This document shows positions 43,154 to 52,657 of a DNA stretch of 64,000 nt, piece after piece. The notes beneath the pieces were generated by a model. That model searched no databases. It worked only from the letters and a program-made list of their open reading frames with translations, and was not told the DNA's origin. Both the position numbers and the translations under genes were made by a program. Positions within the stretch are counted from its first letter, which is position 1, and each line of letters starts with the position of its first letter. Origin of the DNA: Saprospirales bacterium (GTDB lineage Bacteria; Bacteroidota; Bacteroidia; Chitinophagales; Saprospiraceae); the NCBI GenBank assembly GCA_007695145.1, contig REEI01000062.1:1-64000 (forward strand). The letters are read 5' to 3'.

Positions 43154-44173
43154 CTAATGGCAAAGACCAATAATTTTCAGTGCTTTTTCGACCTGGTCAT
43201 AGTATAGGTCACTAAGTTTGGCAATTTCCTCCTCTTGAAAAAGCAATGGGAGATTTTCTTTGCCTATAACAGACTCAAGATGTCCTAAAACATAGTGGAA
43301 AAGGATTTCTCTCGGAAAATTTTTTAACATCAAGCCTGAAGAGTATTTCCAAATAGCAATTTGAGCAAGGGTCACTTCCAAATTGGAAACTCGGAGCTTA
43401 TCCGGGATTGAATAGGTGAACCCTTCCTCATTGATTATGTACTCGATTAAAATAATAGCATCTAAAAGTAAATGACCAGCTATTTCGCGATTCACATCCA
43501 AACAGATTTTAGGTGGGTCAATCAGATGCAAACCAGTTTTGAGGAAATGAGGGTCAATACTGTCCTTGATAATTAAACTATATTTCAATGGATACAGGTT
43601 GATTGGCAGACAGCCTTCGCTTATAGGATTGATAAGACAAATAGTATCCAATCCCAGATTTTTGAGTACACTAAAAAAAGGCACAAGTTGATCCTCCCAA
43701 AGTTTCTTTCTATTCAATTGTCCATTCTCAAATGCTAATTGGGGAAAAACCCAATTTGAGAAATCCGGCAATAGTTGGCCAAAGGGGACCGGGTCCTGAA
43801 AGGGATTTGCACAATAGCCTATTAAATCAACGGTCAACTTGCTATTTGGTAGCAGGCTTAGTTTGGTGGTGTCAGGTAAAATATAAGATTGAAATTCTTC
43901 ACTAGATGGAATGAAAGCGGGGTATAGGATGATGCTGATTTCATCTTCACTTTGGTTGCTGAAGGTGGCACGGCCAATGGTTCCAGTCATCTGTCCGGTA
44001 CTGAATAAATTATATTCTATTTCTCCTGACGAAACACCATCTGAGGGGATAAAATCTACCTGGGTATAAACTCCGGATACCGGAACTAAAATTAATAGCA
44101 TCCAAGGTATTAAAAATGCAGTGAAATTATTCCAAAGAATCAATGGATAGTGGATGTTTATTCCAGGTTTCAT
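43154..44173 (-). CDS. Exported protein of unknown function paired with the GH3-type enzyme
   Basis: Not recognised. The 339-aa protein has an N-terminal hydrophobic segment (FTAFLIPWMLLILVPVSGVY) ending VYTQ, consistent with export. The central part is beta-rich with GEIEYNLFSTGQMTGTIGRATFSN near residue 50, and the C-terminal half is helical. Two cysteines (in IGYCANP and EGCLP) and one in KICLDV might pair after export. Its ATG overlaps the stop of the GH3-type gene by 4 nt, so translation is coupled. It is the last gene of the lolA-GH3 operon. A role with the GH3 product is guessed only from this linkage. Confidence 0.75.
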   Translation of the reverse strand: MKPGINIHYPLILWNNFTAFLIPWMLLILVPVSGVYTQVDFIPSDGVSSGEIEYNLFSTGQMTGTIGRATFSNQSEDEISIILYPAFIPSSEEFQSYILPDTTKLSLLPNSKLTVDLIGYCANPFQDPVPFGQLLPDFSNWVFPQLAFENGQLNRKKLWEDQLVPFFSVLKNLGLDTICLINPISEGCLPINLYPLKYSLIIKDSIDPHFLKTGLHLIDPPKICLDVNREIAGHLLLDAIILIEYIINEEGFTYSIPDKLRVSNLEVTLAQIAIWKYSSGLMLKNFPREILFHYVLGHLESVIGKENLPLLFQEEEIAKLSDLYYDQVEKALKIIGLCH

Positions 44174-45672
44174 GAAGCTATAAAGGGCTGCAGGGAATCA
44201 GCAATCTCGCGATTGTTTGAAAGTCTTGGTACCTTGTTTTGACCACCGAGTTTCCCCTGGGATTTCATGTAATTTCTGAAGGCACCAGCTTGCAATTTTG
44301 TGATTTTCAATGGCTTCAATATTTTACCTTTGATTAGATCTTTATAATAAATGTTTTGATCTACCATTGCTTCATCAATGTATGCTGAAAATTTCTCAAT
44401 GGATGGAGGTTCAGTGGAAAATTCAATAAACCACTCGTGGTAAGGTGTTCCACCCTCCGGTGGATTAACCTGGGGTGCGACAGTAAATTCAACCACTTCA
44501 ACATTGAACTCTTGCATAGCTGCATTGATTGACTCTTCAACTTCTTTGGCTATAACATGTTCTCCAAATGCACTGATGTAGTTTTTTGTTCTTCCGGATA
44601 CAACCATCCTATAAGGTTCAGTGCTGATAAAGCGCACTGTATCTCCCACATTGTAAGCCCATAAACCAGCATTGCTGCTGATAATTAGAGCGTAGTCTTG
44701 TCCTGGTTCAACCTCTTCAAGTGACAGTCGGGTTGGGTTTGGCGTGTCGAGTTCTCTGAGCGGAACGAATTCATAAAATATACCTGAATTGGCATTTAAC
44801 AAAAGTCCAGGGTCACCTGGTATATCCTGAAATCCAAAAAAGCCTTCAGAAGCGGGGTAGGTTTCCAGACTATGGACAGAACCCCCGATATATTTTTCCA
44901 TAATCTGTCTGTAGGGTTCATAATTAACACCCCCGTAGACAAATAGAGAAAAATTGGGGAATACTTCTAGAATATTGGACTTTCCGGTTACTTCCAAAAG
45001 TCGTTCAAAGTACATTTGTACCCAGGGAGGAATTCCGCTGATCAAACGCATATCTTTACGAAGAGTTTCCGCAACGATTTTATCTAGTTTGGCTTCCCAA
45101 TCCTCTATAATATTGGTCTTGTAAGAGGGCATCTGATTCATTTTGACCCAGGAGGGAATCAGATGATTAGATATCCCAGATAATCGACCAGTAAGTATGC
45201 CGTTAGTTTTGGTCAGTTCTGGAGAACCCGAAAGAAAAATCATTTTTCCATCCATGAAACTAAAATCACCTGTAGAGGCTGCGAAGTTGAAAACAGCATT
45301 TCTAGCGGTACCAAAGTGATTTGGCAAGCTTTCAGTAGTTATGGGTATGTATTTAGCGCCCGACGTGGTTCCGGATGTTTTTGCAAGGTATCTGGGTCTG
45401 CCTGGCCAAAGTATATTTTCTTCCGCTGCTACCACGCGATCAATGTAGGGTCTCAATTCTTCATAATCCCTTATGGGTATGGCCTTCTTAAAGTCTTTGT
45501 GGTTTTTGATTCTATCAAAATGGTGATCCTTTCCGAAGGAAGTCTTTGAAGCCCTTTGTAGGTTGTCTTTAAGGATTTTTTTTTGGAACTCAACTGCGTG
45601 CTGCTTATCCCATTGAATCCTCTTCTGAGTCCATTTTGCAAAAGGTTTTACCAGCAGTGATCTGATTCCCAT
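44170..45672 (-). CDS. GH3-family acyl-adenylating enzyme
   Basis: Bacterial member of the GH3 fold (ANL-type adenylating enzyme); plant GH3 proteins join amino acids to jasmonate or auxin. The 500-aa chain has motif 1 KTSGTTSGAKYIP (ATP binding) near residue 95, the YPASEGFFGFQ motif, AYNVGDTVRF and VSGRTKNYISAFGEHV (motifs 2 and 3), and a C-terminal cap domain ending LGGQNKVPRL. A membrane segment is not seen, so it is cytoplasmic. It follows lolA by 16 nt and overlaps the exported unknown. The substrate acid and amine in bacteria are not known; amide or thioester synthesis are both possible. Confidence 0.87.
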   Translation of the reverse strand: MGIRSLLVKPFAKWTQKRIQWDKQHAVEFQKKILKDNLQRASKTSFGKDHHFDRIKNHKDFKKAIPIRDYEELRPYIDRVVAAEENILWPGRPRYLAKTSGTTSGAKYIPITTESLPNHFGTARNAVFNFAASTGDFSFMDGKMIFLSGSPELTKTNGILTGRLSGISNHLIPSWVKMNQMPSYKTNIIEDWEAKLDKIVAETLRKDMRLISGIPPWVQMYFERLLEVTGKSNILEVFPNFSLFVYGGVNYEPYRQIMEKYIGGSVHSLETYPASEGFFGFQDIPGDPGLLLNANSGIFYEFVPLRELDTPNPTRLSLEEVEPGQDYALIISSNAGLWAYNVGDTVRFISTEPYRMVVSGRTKNYISAFGEHVIAKEVEESINAAMQEFNVEVVEFTVAPQVNPPEGGTPYHEWFIEFSTEPPSIEKFSAYIDEAMVDQNIYYKDLIKGKILKPLKITKLQAGAFRNYMKSQGKLGGQNKVPRLSNNREIADSLQPFIAS

Positions 45673-45688
45673 GGAGTTACTTAATTGT

Positions 45689-46354
45689 TTAATTAAGCCG
45701 GAGGTCTTCTATTTCAGCTCCGGGAAATTCCGAAGGGGCAAATTTAAAAATGCTATCCGGGAACCGGATACCTTTTTGGTGATTTTCTATACTTAAATTA
45801 TATACGACCCCATTTCTACTTATCACAGAGACCGCCACCGGAAGTTTGTCCGACATATTTACGAACATGTTTATTTTGACATATTCAGATCCGGAGGGAG
45901 ATGCCGGCTTAAATTCAATAAACTCGTGTGGCTGGCCTCTGAAGGCATGTGTGCCGGAATGCTGATAATCGTATTCACCGCTTTCATAAATTTTTACGAT
46001 TTGAGCCGGGCTTAAGAAGATTTCTTCAATTCCGGCCTCTGCATCTGTTATCTGCACCTCATTAAATTCCTTTAACCAGGTCCATACTGAAGTACCATCG
46101 CTAATAATTATTTGATCCCCAATATCTGCTCTGAATTTATTCTCATCCTGATAAAGGGACCCTTTGACCTGTTCGGGTTCCATTTCAGGGAATCGAATTT
46201 CGAGATCAAACTCAAACTTCCAGCGGCTTTCTGAAAGTACGTTATCTTTTATCTGGTCAAGAATTTGTTTCGCAACAGGGTCCTGGGCATGCAGGTTGCA
46301 TGCCCAAAAGGTAGAAAGGAAGAAAAGAGGAAGAAGAATATATTTTAAATTCAT
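45689..46354 (-). CDS. lolA: Outer-membrane lipoprotein carrier protein LolA-like
   Basis: Periplasmic chaperone that receives lipoproteins from the inner-membrane Lol complex and delivers them to the outer membrane. The 221-aa precursor has a signal peptide ending CNLHAQ, then the half-barrel LolA fold: WKFEFDLEIRFPEMEPEQVKGSLY, FRADIGDQIIISDGTSVWTWL, and KINMFVNMSDKLPVAVSV. It heads the lolA-GH3-unknown run. A lolD ATPase is at 20.5 kb in the window. About 160 nt with no gene separate it from the ABC-F gene upstream. Confidence 0.87.
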   Translation of the reverse strand: MNLKYILLPLFFLSTFWACNLHAQDPVAKQILDQIKDNVLSESRWKFEFDLEIRFPEMEPEQVKGSLYQDENKFRADIGDQIIISDGTSVWTWLKEFNEVQITDAEAGIEEIFLSPAQIVKIYESGEYDYQHSGTHAFRGQPHEFIEFKPASPSGSEYVKINMFVNMSDKLPVAVSVISRNGVVYNLSIENHQKGIRFPDSIFKFAPSEFPGAEIEDLRLN

Positions 46355-46514
46355 GGTACTTTAACAATTGATTATTTGCAAATCAGTTCTCTGTAATAAC
46401 TATCTTATAATGAGCTTATTTTGACGGCCATAAAATATTTTCATACTTCTCTATTACTGGCTTAAACCTGCGGGATCGAAACTCCTTATCTGTATCCCTA
46501 GAAAATTGTAGATT

Positions 46515-48443
46515 TCAATTGAGGCGGTCAATATCTTCAACTGCCTTTTCCCACTTTAGGGTTTCAGCTGCTAAATCCTTTTTAAGCTTGGAATGTTCCT
46601 GAGCTACTTTTAGTGAATCAGTTCTGTCAAAAAACCTTGGATCTGACATACTGTGTTCAATTGCTGATATTTTTCCTTCTAATTGCTCAATAGTGCGTTC
46701 GCTATACTTGATGGTTCTATTTAGTTGCTTTCTAAGGGCAAATAATTCCTCCTGAGAAAGACTTGTTTTATCCCCACTTTCTTTATTCTCTTGATCATTT
46801 TGTACGTTACCTCTGTGCTCCTTTTTCTCAAAATCCCTAATGTCAGATTTGCCTTTTTTCTCTAGAAAATAGTCAATATCTCCAAGAAAGTTATGTATCT
46901 TTTTTCCGGAGAACTCACAGGTTCGTACGCATAAATTCCGCAAGAAGTCTCTGTCGTGGGAGACAATCAAAACAGTTCCCTCATATTGATTAATAGTCTG
47001 TTTCAATATTTCCTTAGAAGGTATATCTAAATGGTTGGTAGGCTCATCCAGTATTAGTAGGTTGAAGGGTTTCAGTAGGAGTTTAGCCATTGCTAGTCTT
47101 GACCGCTCACCCCCCGAAAGTACTTTTATTTTTTTCTCTACATCATCATTAGAAAACAAGAAGCTGCCTAAAATACCTCTCAATCTGGGACGCAATTCGT
47201 TGGGGCAGTCTTTCTCCATGAATTGCAATAGCGTCAAATCTCCATCGAGCAACTTGTCCTGATCCTGTGCAAAATATCCGATGGTGACATTATGTCCATA
47301 ATTGATTTCACCAGATGATTTTTCTAATTCTCCAATTACCATTCTGATAAAAGTAGTTTTGCCCTCTCCATTTTTGCCAACAAGGCTTACTTTCTCACCC
47401 CGTCTCAGTTCAAAACTTACTCCATCCAACACTTTGAGTCCATCGAAAGACTTGCTCAATTCATTTGCTTTCAATACTATATCACCACTTCGGGGAGGAG
47501 GCTGAAAGCGGAAACGAATTTTATTGGAATCCTCTTCCTCTATTTCGACCCTATCCATTTTTTGCAGCTGTTTTTCCATGGATTTTGCCATTCGGGCCTT
47601 TGTTGCCTTGGCTCTAAAACGATCGATTGTCCTCTGTCTGTCAGCTATTTCTTTTTGTTGATTTTGATAGGTCCTCAACTCATTTTCCCGTCTAATTTCC
47701 TTATTCTGGAAATAATCTGCAAAGGAGCCTTTGAAAAAGAAAGCCTTACCACCAGTGATTTCCAACACTGAACTAGTCGCATTTTCAATAAACTCTGCAT
47801 CGTGACTCACAATAAGCGCAGTGCCCTCGTAATTCTTTAACCAGGACTCCAACCAGATGATGGACTCCATATCCAGGTGGTTGTTAGGTTCATCTAACAA
47901 TAGCAATTCGGGTCTTGCCAATAGAATTTTACCAAGTTCTACCCTCATTCTCCAGCCACCACTGAGTTCTCCAACTTTTTTTTCGATATCCTCGGGAGAA
48001 AAACCAAGGCCTTTGAGAATTCGCTCGGCTTCAGCATCCTGAGTATATCCTCCCAATATTCTAAATCGCTCTTCTAATTCTGTAAGCCACATGCCTTCTG
48101 AATCAGATAATGCGCCTTGATTTTCAGCCTTTTTTTTCAGAGTATTTAGCTTGTCCTCAACTTCCTTGAGCTCTTTAAGGCTAGCCTTTACGGCATCTAT
48201 CACTTGTGGGCTAAGGTCTATATCAATATCCTGATGAAGATATCCAATGGTGGTTTCAGAGGGTAAGCTGAATTGGCCTTCATCCGGAGTAAGTTGCTTG
48301 GCTACAATTTTGAGCAAAGTGGATTTTCCGCCGCCATTTTTACCAATGATACCAACCTTTTCACCAGCAGGAAGGCTAAGGGTAATCCGATCCAGGACAT
48401 ACCTTTCTCCGTAAACTACCGAAATGTTGTTAAAGTCTATCAA
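46515..48443 (-). CDS. ABC-F family ATPase (Uup/YheS-like)
   Basis: Cytoplasmic translation-associated ATPase with two ABC domains and no membrane part; ABC-F proteins act on the ribosome, relieving stalls or protecting from antibiotics. The 642-aa protein has Walker A GKNGGGKST and GKNGEGKTT, signatures LSGGWRMRVELGKIL and LSGGERSRLAMAKLL, Walker B LLLDEPNNHLD and LILDEPTNHLD, and an inter-domain linker rich in charged helix (residues 240-310, the P-tRNA interaction motif region). A C-terminal coiled coil (about 560-642) is present as in Uup. It follows yqgE with 12 nt. Confidence 0.93.
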   Translation of the reverse strand: MIDFNNISVVYGERYVLDRITLSLPAGEKVGIIGKNGGGKSTLLKIVAKQLTPDEGQFSLPSETTIGYLHQDIDIDLSPQVIDAVKASLKELKEVEDKLNTLKKKAENQGALSDSEGMWLTELEERFRILGGYTQDAEAERILKGLGFSPEDIEKKVGELSGGWRMRVELGKILLARPELLLLDEPNNHLDMESIIWLESWLKNYEGTALIVSHDAEFIENATSSVLEITGGKAFFFKGSFADYFQNKEIRRENELRTYQNQQKEIADRQRTIDRFRAKATKARMAKSMEKQLQKMDRVEIEEEDSNKIRFRFQPPPRSGDIVLKANELSKSFDGLKVLDGVSFELRRGEKVSLVGKNGEGKTTFIRMVIGELEKSSGEINYGHNVTIGYFAQDQDKLLDGDLTLLQFMEKDCPNELRPRLRGILGSFLFSNDDVEKKIKVLSGGERSRLAMAKLLLKPFNLLILDEPTNHLDIPSKEILKQTINQYEGTVLIVSHDRDFLRNLCVRTCEFSGKKIHNFLGDIDYFLEKKGKSDIRDFEKKEHRGNVQNDQENKESGDKTSLSQEELFALRKQLNRTIKYSERTIEQLEGKISAIEHSMSDPRFFDRTDSLKVAQEHSKLKKDLAAETLKWEKAVEDIDRLN

Positions 48444-48455
48444 GTTTCTTTTATG

Positions 48456-49016
48456 TCAATTCCAGGAAATATGTTCGGGAATGGAAGCCAACACTGAAAA
48501 GTGGCCTCCTTTTATTTCAAGTACTTTTGCCCACAGTTCTTTGGATCGGACTGCAAATAGATAGTTAGGATCCATATTTGCCGAAATCCAGCTTCCAATT
48601 TGCATCTCCTCATCCAATTGACCGGATGACCAACCGGAATAGCCAGCAAAAAATTTCACAGTACCGGGTTTTACAACCCCTGATGCGATCAGGAATTTAA
48701 GTTTTTCATAGTTTCCGCCCCAATACACATTGCTACCAACCGGCATACTGTCTTCAATTAAATCTCCAAGTTGATGAAGATAATGGATGGTATCGGTTGC
48801 AACCGGTCCACCAAAATAAACCCTCGAGTCAAATTCAGGAAAATCTCCTATTAGTTCATCTACCTTTATTTTTAGTGGTTTGTTAAGGATGAAACCCATG
48901 CTTCCTTCATTTTGATGATCGCAAAGAAATATCACTGCTCGTCGAAAATTTGGATCGAGCATGAACGGCTCTGCTAGCAATAATTTTCCCTTATCTATTT
49001 TAACAGGATTTTGCAC
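48456..49016 (-). CDS. YqgE/AlgH family protein
   Basis: Conserved cytoplasmic protein of the UPF0301/YqgE family, of unknown molecular function. The 186-aa protein shows GKLLLAEPFMLDPNFRRAVIFLCDH, GSMGFILNKPL, YFGGPV and FFAGYSGWSSGQLDEEM, all diagnostic of the family. The start codon is GTG at 49016 (MQNPVKIDKG). The gene lies 19 nt after fabD and 12 nt before the ABC-F gene. Confidence 0.93.
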   Translation of the reverse strand: MQNPVKIDKGKLLLAEPFMLDPNFRRAVIFLCDHQNEGSMGFILNKPLKIKVDELIGDFPEFDSRVYFGGPVATDTIHYLHQLGDLIEDSMPVGSNVYWGGNYEKLKFLIASGVVKPGTVKFFAGYSGWSSGQLDEEMQIGSWISANMDPNYLFAVRSKELWAKVLEIKGGHFSVLASIPEHISWN

Positions 49017-49035
49017 TTGGATTTATCTGTTGAAT

Positions 49036-49908
49036 TTACAATGTTTCTGTGGTTAGGTTTCTATCGATTCTTCTAATCATTCCTATTAAAACCTTGCCGT
49101 CTACTTCTACAATTTTTTCCACCTTATCGTTCACCATTTGGCGAACTGATTGAGTCCATTTTACGGGTGCAGTCAGTTGTTTGAGTAAGTTTTCCTTTAT
49201 TTCCTCTGAATCGCTGTGGGCTTTACCGGTGTAATTTTGATAAATCGGACAAAAAGGTTTGTCAAAAGTCGTATCATTGATGCTTTCCGCCAATATTGAT
49301 TGAGCAGGTTCCATAAGGGGCGAATGGAATGCTCCTCCCACCATTAGTTTTAATGCGCGTCTGGCACCCCTTTCTTTTGCTGCTTCAATAGCTCTTTCTA
49401 CTCCGAGAACTGACCCAGAAATGACCAGCTGTCCCGGACAGTTGTAGTTTGCAGGAACAACCAACTCCTGGATACCACTGCAAATATCTTCAACTACTTC
49501 ATCCTCCAGCCCCATTATAGCAGCCATACTGCCATCTTCCATATCACAGGCATCTTGCATGGCCATTGCGCGATCGTAAACGAGTAAAAGAGCGTCTTCA
49601 AAGCTGAGAGCACCGGCAGCAGCCAGAGCTGTGAACTCTCCAAGAGAATGGCCGGCTACAGCATCAGGTCTTTCAAATTTCCCAACTTTAAACTTAATAT
49701 AGGCATTTAGAAAGACTGCAGGTTGCGTTATCCTCGTAGCTTTCAGCTCCTCCTCATCACCCTCAAACATAAAATCAGTTAGTGGGTATTCCAGGATGTC
49801 ATTTGCCAGATCAAATAATTTGCGGGCTTCGGAATTCGATTGATACAAGTCACTTCCCATTCCCCTGTATTGTGATCCCTGACCGGGAAAGACAAAAGCT
49901 GTTTTCAT
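49036..49908 (-). CDS. fabD: Malonyl-CoA:ACP S-malonyltransferase
   Basis: Transfers the malonyl group from CoA to acyl carrier protein, supplying extender units for fatty acid synthesis. The 290-aa protein starts KTAFVFPGQGSQYRGMG; the nucleophilic Ser is in GHSLGEFTALAAAG, followed by the RAMAMQDA segment and the catalytic His in GAFHSPLM. Length and start are normal. It lies 29 nt after folE and 19 nt before yqgE, part of a same-strand run of housekeeping genes. Other fab genes are not in the window. Confidence 0.96.
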   Translation of the reverse strand: MKTAFVFPGQGSQYRGMGSDLYQSNSEARKLFDLANDILEYPLTDFMFEGDEEELKATRITQPAVFLNAYIKFKVGKFERPDAVAGHSLGEFTALAAAGALSFEDALLLVYDRAMAMQDACDMEDGSMAAIMGLEDEVVEDICSGIQELVVPANYNCPGQLVISGSVLGVERAIEAAKERGARRALKLMVGGAFHSPLMEPAQSILAESINDTTFDKPFCPIYQNYTGKAHSDSEEIKENLLKQLTAPVKWTQSVRQMVNDKVEKIVEVDGKVLIGMIRRIDRNLTTETL

Positions 49909-49937
49909 TGTACTTTAAATATTATTTTTGGTTAAGA

Positions 49938-50540
49938 TTAGCCTAGTTTCGCTTCGATCAATTTTAAAAATTCACTTCTTGTTTCTACATGCTTAAAAAT
50001 GCCTGTGAAAGCAGAGGTGGTGGTAACAGAGTTTTGCTTCTGCACCCCTCTCATCATCATACACATATGGCGAGCTTCAATCACTACAGCAGCTCCATAT
50101 GGGTGCAGAGTATCCTGAATACAGTCGAGAATTTCGTGAGTTAATCGCTCCTGAACTTGTAATCTTCTCGCAAAGGCATCCACAATTCGGGCCATTTTTG
50201 ATAATCCTACAATTTTCCCTTTTGGAATGTAACCAACATGTGCTTTACCAAAAAATGGAACGAGGTGATGTTCACACAGGGAGTAAAGTTCAATGTCTTT
50301 GACGATTACCATTTCACTATAGTCTTCATCAAATAAGGCCGATCTCAAAATGGCAGCAGGATCTTCCTGATAGCCCTTAGTGAAAAATTGCATGGCTTTA
50401 GCAGCTCTTTCAGGGGTCTTTACCAATCCGTCTCTCTCCGTATCTTCACCTAGCGCCCGTATTATGGTTTGATATGAATCTGTAAGACTTTCAAGTTGTT
50501 CACCAGTGGTGAGTGAGTGGATATCTATTTTATGTTCCAA
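49938..50540 (-). CDS. folE: GTP cyclohydrolase I
   Basis: Converts GTP to dihydroneopterin triphosphate, the first step of folate and tetrahydrobiopterin-type pterin synthesis. The 200-aa protein contains the zinc-binding motif [22 protein letters not shown], the conserved [23 protein letters not shown] segment and the final zinc Cys in MCMMMRGV. The only plausible start is TTG at 50540 (MEHKIDIHS); no ATG is in range. It is divergent from the LytS-like gene, with fabD 29 nt downstream. It does not substitute for the lost GTP cyclohydrolase II in the ribB protein, which is a different enzyme. Confidence 0.95.
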   Translation of the reverse strand: MEHKIDIHSLTTGEQLESLTDSYQTIIRALGEDTERDGLVKTPERAAKAMQFFTKGYQEDPAAILRSALFDEDYSEMVIVKDIELYSLCEHHLVPFFGKAHVGYIPKGKIVGLSKMARIVDAFARRLQVQERLTHEILDCIQDTLHPYGAAVVIEARHMCMMMRGVQKQNSVTTTSAFTGIFKHVETRSEFLKLIEAKLG

Positions 50541-50844
50541 ATCAATTATTTCTTTCTTAGTGAATAAATTATACTTTGCACGCCCTCTTAAATGAGGAGT
50601 ATCTTAACAATCGCAATTCTCAATGGAATGTTCACGATTGAATGCAAAGGCATTCACAACTCATTTACAAAGCACAAATATACCAAAGTTAGCTTTATAC
50701 ACAATCAGTCCTGATTATTGGTTGTAATTTAGGCTTGCGATTGCGGTTCCCTTGTGAGACACTAGTTTGTTCTTTAGAGTTCAGCAAGCTGACCCTTCGT
50801 CTAAAAATGTTATTGGATTTTCCAAAATATACTACTTTAGTGCC

Positions 50845-51912
50845 ATGTCCAGGGGAAGAGCCATAAATTTTATTCTCGATAAGCTGTTTGATGTAGTTAC
50901 AAGCAGGGTTTTTACACATTTGATTTGGTGGGTACTCCTCTTTCTGATCATTTTTTCAGTTGAGCCTGAAAGTTACAATCTGGGATTTAGGATCACCAAT
51001 GCCCTTTTGTTGGTCGTTTTTTACATGGCTCTGGTATATTTTAATCTACTCTATCTCATACCGGAGTATTTGTCTCAAAAAAAAATATTCCGGTACTTTT
51101 TTCTACTTTTCATGGCTTTGTTGGTTGCGACTCCTATTCGGACCCTATTGTTTTATCTCAAATTCAGTAATTATCCCGAACTTCAGATTGAGATTACTCA
51201 GAGTCAGGCAGAGCAATATATTGCCTCTTTCATTGTGGTTATCTTTTCAACCGTCCTCAAAATAATTTCAGATTGGCTTAGGCAACAGCGCAAAATGAAT
51301 AAGCTCATTACCCAAAACATGAAATCGGAATTGGACTTTTTGCGATCGCAGATCAATCCCCACTTTTTGTTCAATACCCTCAACAGTCTGTATGCGCTTA
51401 CTTTAAAAAAAGACGATCGAGCTCCAACAATAGTTTTACAGCTTTCAGATATGATGCGTTACATGCTTTATGAATCCAATGAGCAAAAAGTGACACTTTC
51501 AAAAGAAATTGAATATATTAAAAACTACCTCGAATTGGAGAAACTTCGCCACGGAGGCAATGTTGATATAGAGTTTGAATTGATTGGAGAGGTCAAAGAT
51601 CAGAAGATTACCCCCTTATTGTTTATCCCGTTCATCGAAAATTGCTTCAAACACGGGGTTAACAAGTCAGTGGATAAGTCCTTTGTAAAGTTGCGATTGA
51701 AAATTGAGCAATCAAAAATATGGTTTACTATCCTGAATAGCATACCAACTGATATTGTACCTTTAGAAGGTGATCAGGTTGGCGGTATTGGGCTTTCCAA
51801 TATTAAAAGAAGGCTAAAACTATTATATCCCGGGGATCACCATTTAGAGATTCGGGACCTAGATAAAGAATATATTGTAAATTTGACTTTGTTTCTAAAT
51901 GATAAAAAATGA
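50845..51912 (+). CDS. LytS-like membrane sensor histidine kinase
   Basis: Sensor of a LytS/LytT-type two-component pair. From the ATG at 50845 the protein has 355 aa; a TTG 78 nt upstream is an unlikely start. Four hydrophobic segments (about residues 24-38, 51-72, 81-103, 127-142) form the sensor membrane region. The His_kinase domain follows with His173 in SQINPHFLFNTLNSLY, and the HATPase has FIENCFKHGVNK and GGIGLSNIKRRL. Its stop overlaps the response regulator start by 4 nt. Signal unknown. Confidence 0.92.
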   Translation: MSRGRAINFILDKLFDVVTSRVFTHLIWWVLLFLIIFSVEPESYNLGFRITNALLLVVFYMALVYFNLLYLIPEYLSQKKIFRYFFLLFMALLVATPIRTLLFYLKFSNYPELQIEITQSQAEQYIASFIVVIFSTVLKIISDWLRQQRKMNKLITQNMKSELDFLRSQINPHFLFNTLNSLYALTLKKDDRAPTIVLQLSDMMRYMLYESNEQKVTLSKEIEYIKNYLELEKLRHGGNVDIEFELIGEVKDQKITPLLFIPFIENCFKHGVNKSVDKSFVKLRLKIEQSKIWFTILNSIPTDIVPLEGDQVGGIGLSNIKRRLKLLYPGDHHLEIRDLDKEYIVNLTLFLNDKK

Positions 51913-52652
51913 TCAAAACAATAATTGTAGACGATGAACCCCTCGCATTGGATGTACTGGAAACTTACATTCAGCAAATACCTGACCTGGAGTTGGTGGC
52001 GAGATGTAACAATGCATTAGAGGCCAATGAATTTCTAAGCAAGAATGAAGTGGACCTTATGTTTTTAGACATAGAAATGCCCAAATTGGGTGGATTGGAA
52101 TTCTTAAAAATTTTGAATAAACGCCCTTTTGTCATTATCACTACAGCCTATCCCAATTACGCAGTGGAGGGTTTTGAATTGAGTGTACTGGATTATATGT
52201 TAAAGCCTATTTCACTGGATCGATTTATGAAGTCGGTAAATAAAGTGAGAGAAAAAATGGAACTGAAACAGGGTAGAGTAGAACCTCCTTCCAGACATGA
52301 GAGTCAAACTGGGAATTCATCAGAGGACTACATCTTTGTTAAATCGGATAAAAAGTTTGTCCGCATTCATTATTCTGACATTCTATATATAGAGGGACTC
52401 AAAGATTATGTGATTATTCGAACACGAGATGGAAGGGTTATTGCTCTACAAACCATGAAAAGCCTGGAGACCAAATTGCCAGATGAGATTTTTATAAGAG
52501 TGCACAGGTCCTACATAATTAACATTAACTTCATTGATGCTGTAGTTGGAAATACTGTAGAAATGACCGAAGATGGGAAGCTGAAAATGATTCCGGTAGG
52601 GAAAAACTACAAGGATGACCTTGTAAAAATAATCGAAGATCGAAGGCTGTAA
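51909..52652 (+). CDS. LytTR-family response regulator
   Basis: DNA-binding partner of the preceding kinase. The 247-aa protein has a receiver (IIVDDEP, phospho-acceptor Asp54 in MFLDIEMP, TAYPNYA and KPIS) and a C-terminal LytTR domain (about residues 138-245: DYIFVKSDKKFVRIHYSDILYIEG, then RVHRSYIINI). LytTR regulators bind short direct repeats upstream of targets. The start overlaps the kinase stop as ATGA. Five nt after its stop the fructosamine-kinase-like gene begins, so all three are probably co-transcribed. Confidence 0.93.
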   Translation: MIKTIIVDDEPLALDVLETYIQQIPDLELVARCNNALEANEFLSKNEVDLMFLDIEMPKLGGLEFLKILNKRPFVIITTAYPNYAVEGFELSVLDYMLKPISLDRFMKSVNKVREKMELKQGRVEPPSRHESQTGNSSEDYIFVKSDKKFVRIHYSDILYIEGLKDYVIIRTRDGRVIALQTMKSLETKLPDEIFIRVHRSYIININFIDAVVGNTVEMTEDGKLKMIPVGKNYKDDLVKIIEDRRL

Positions 52653-52657
52653 ATGAT

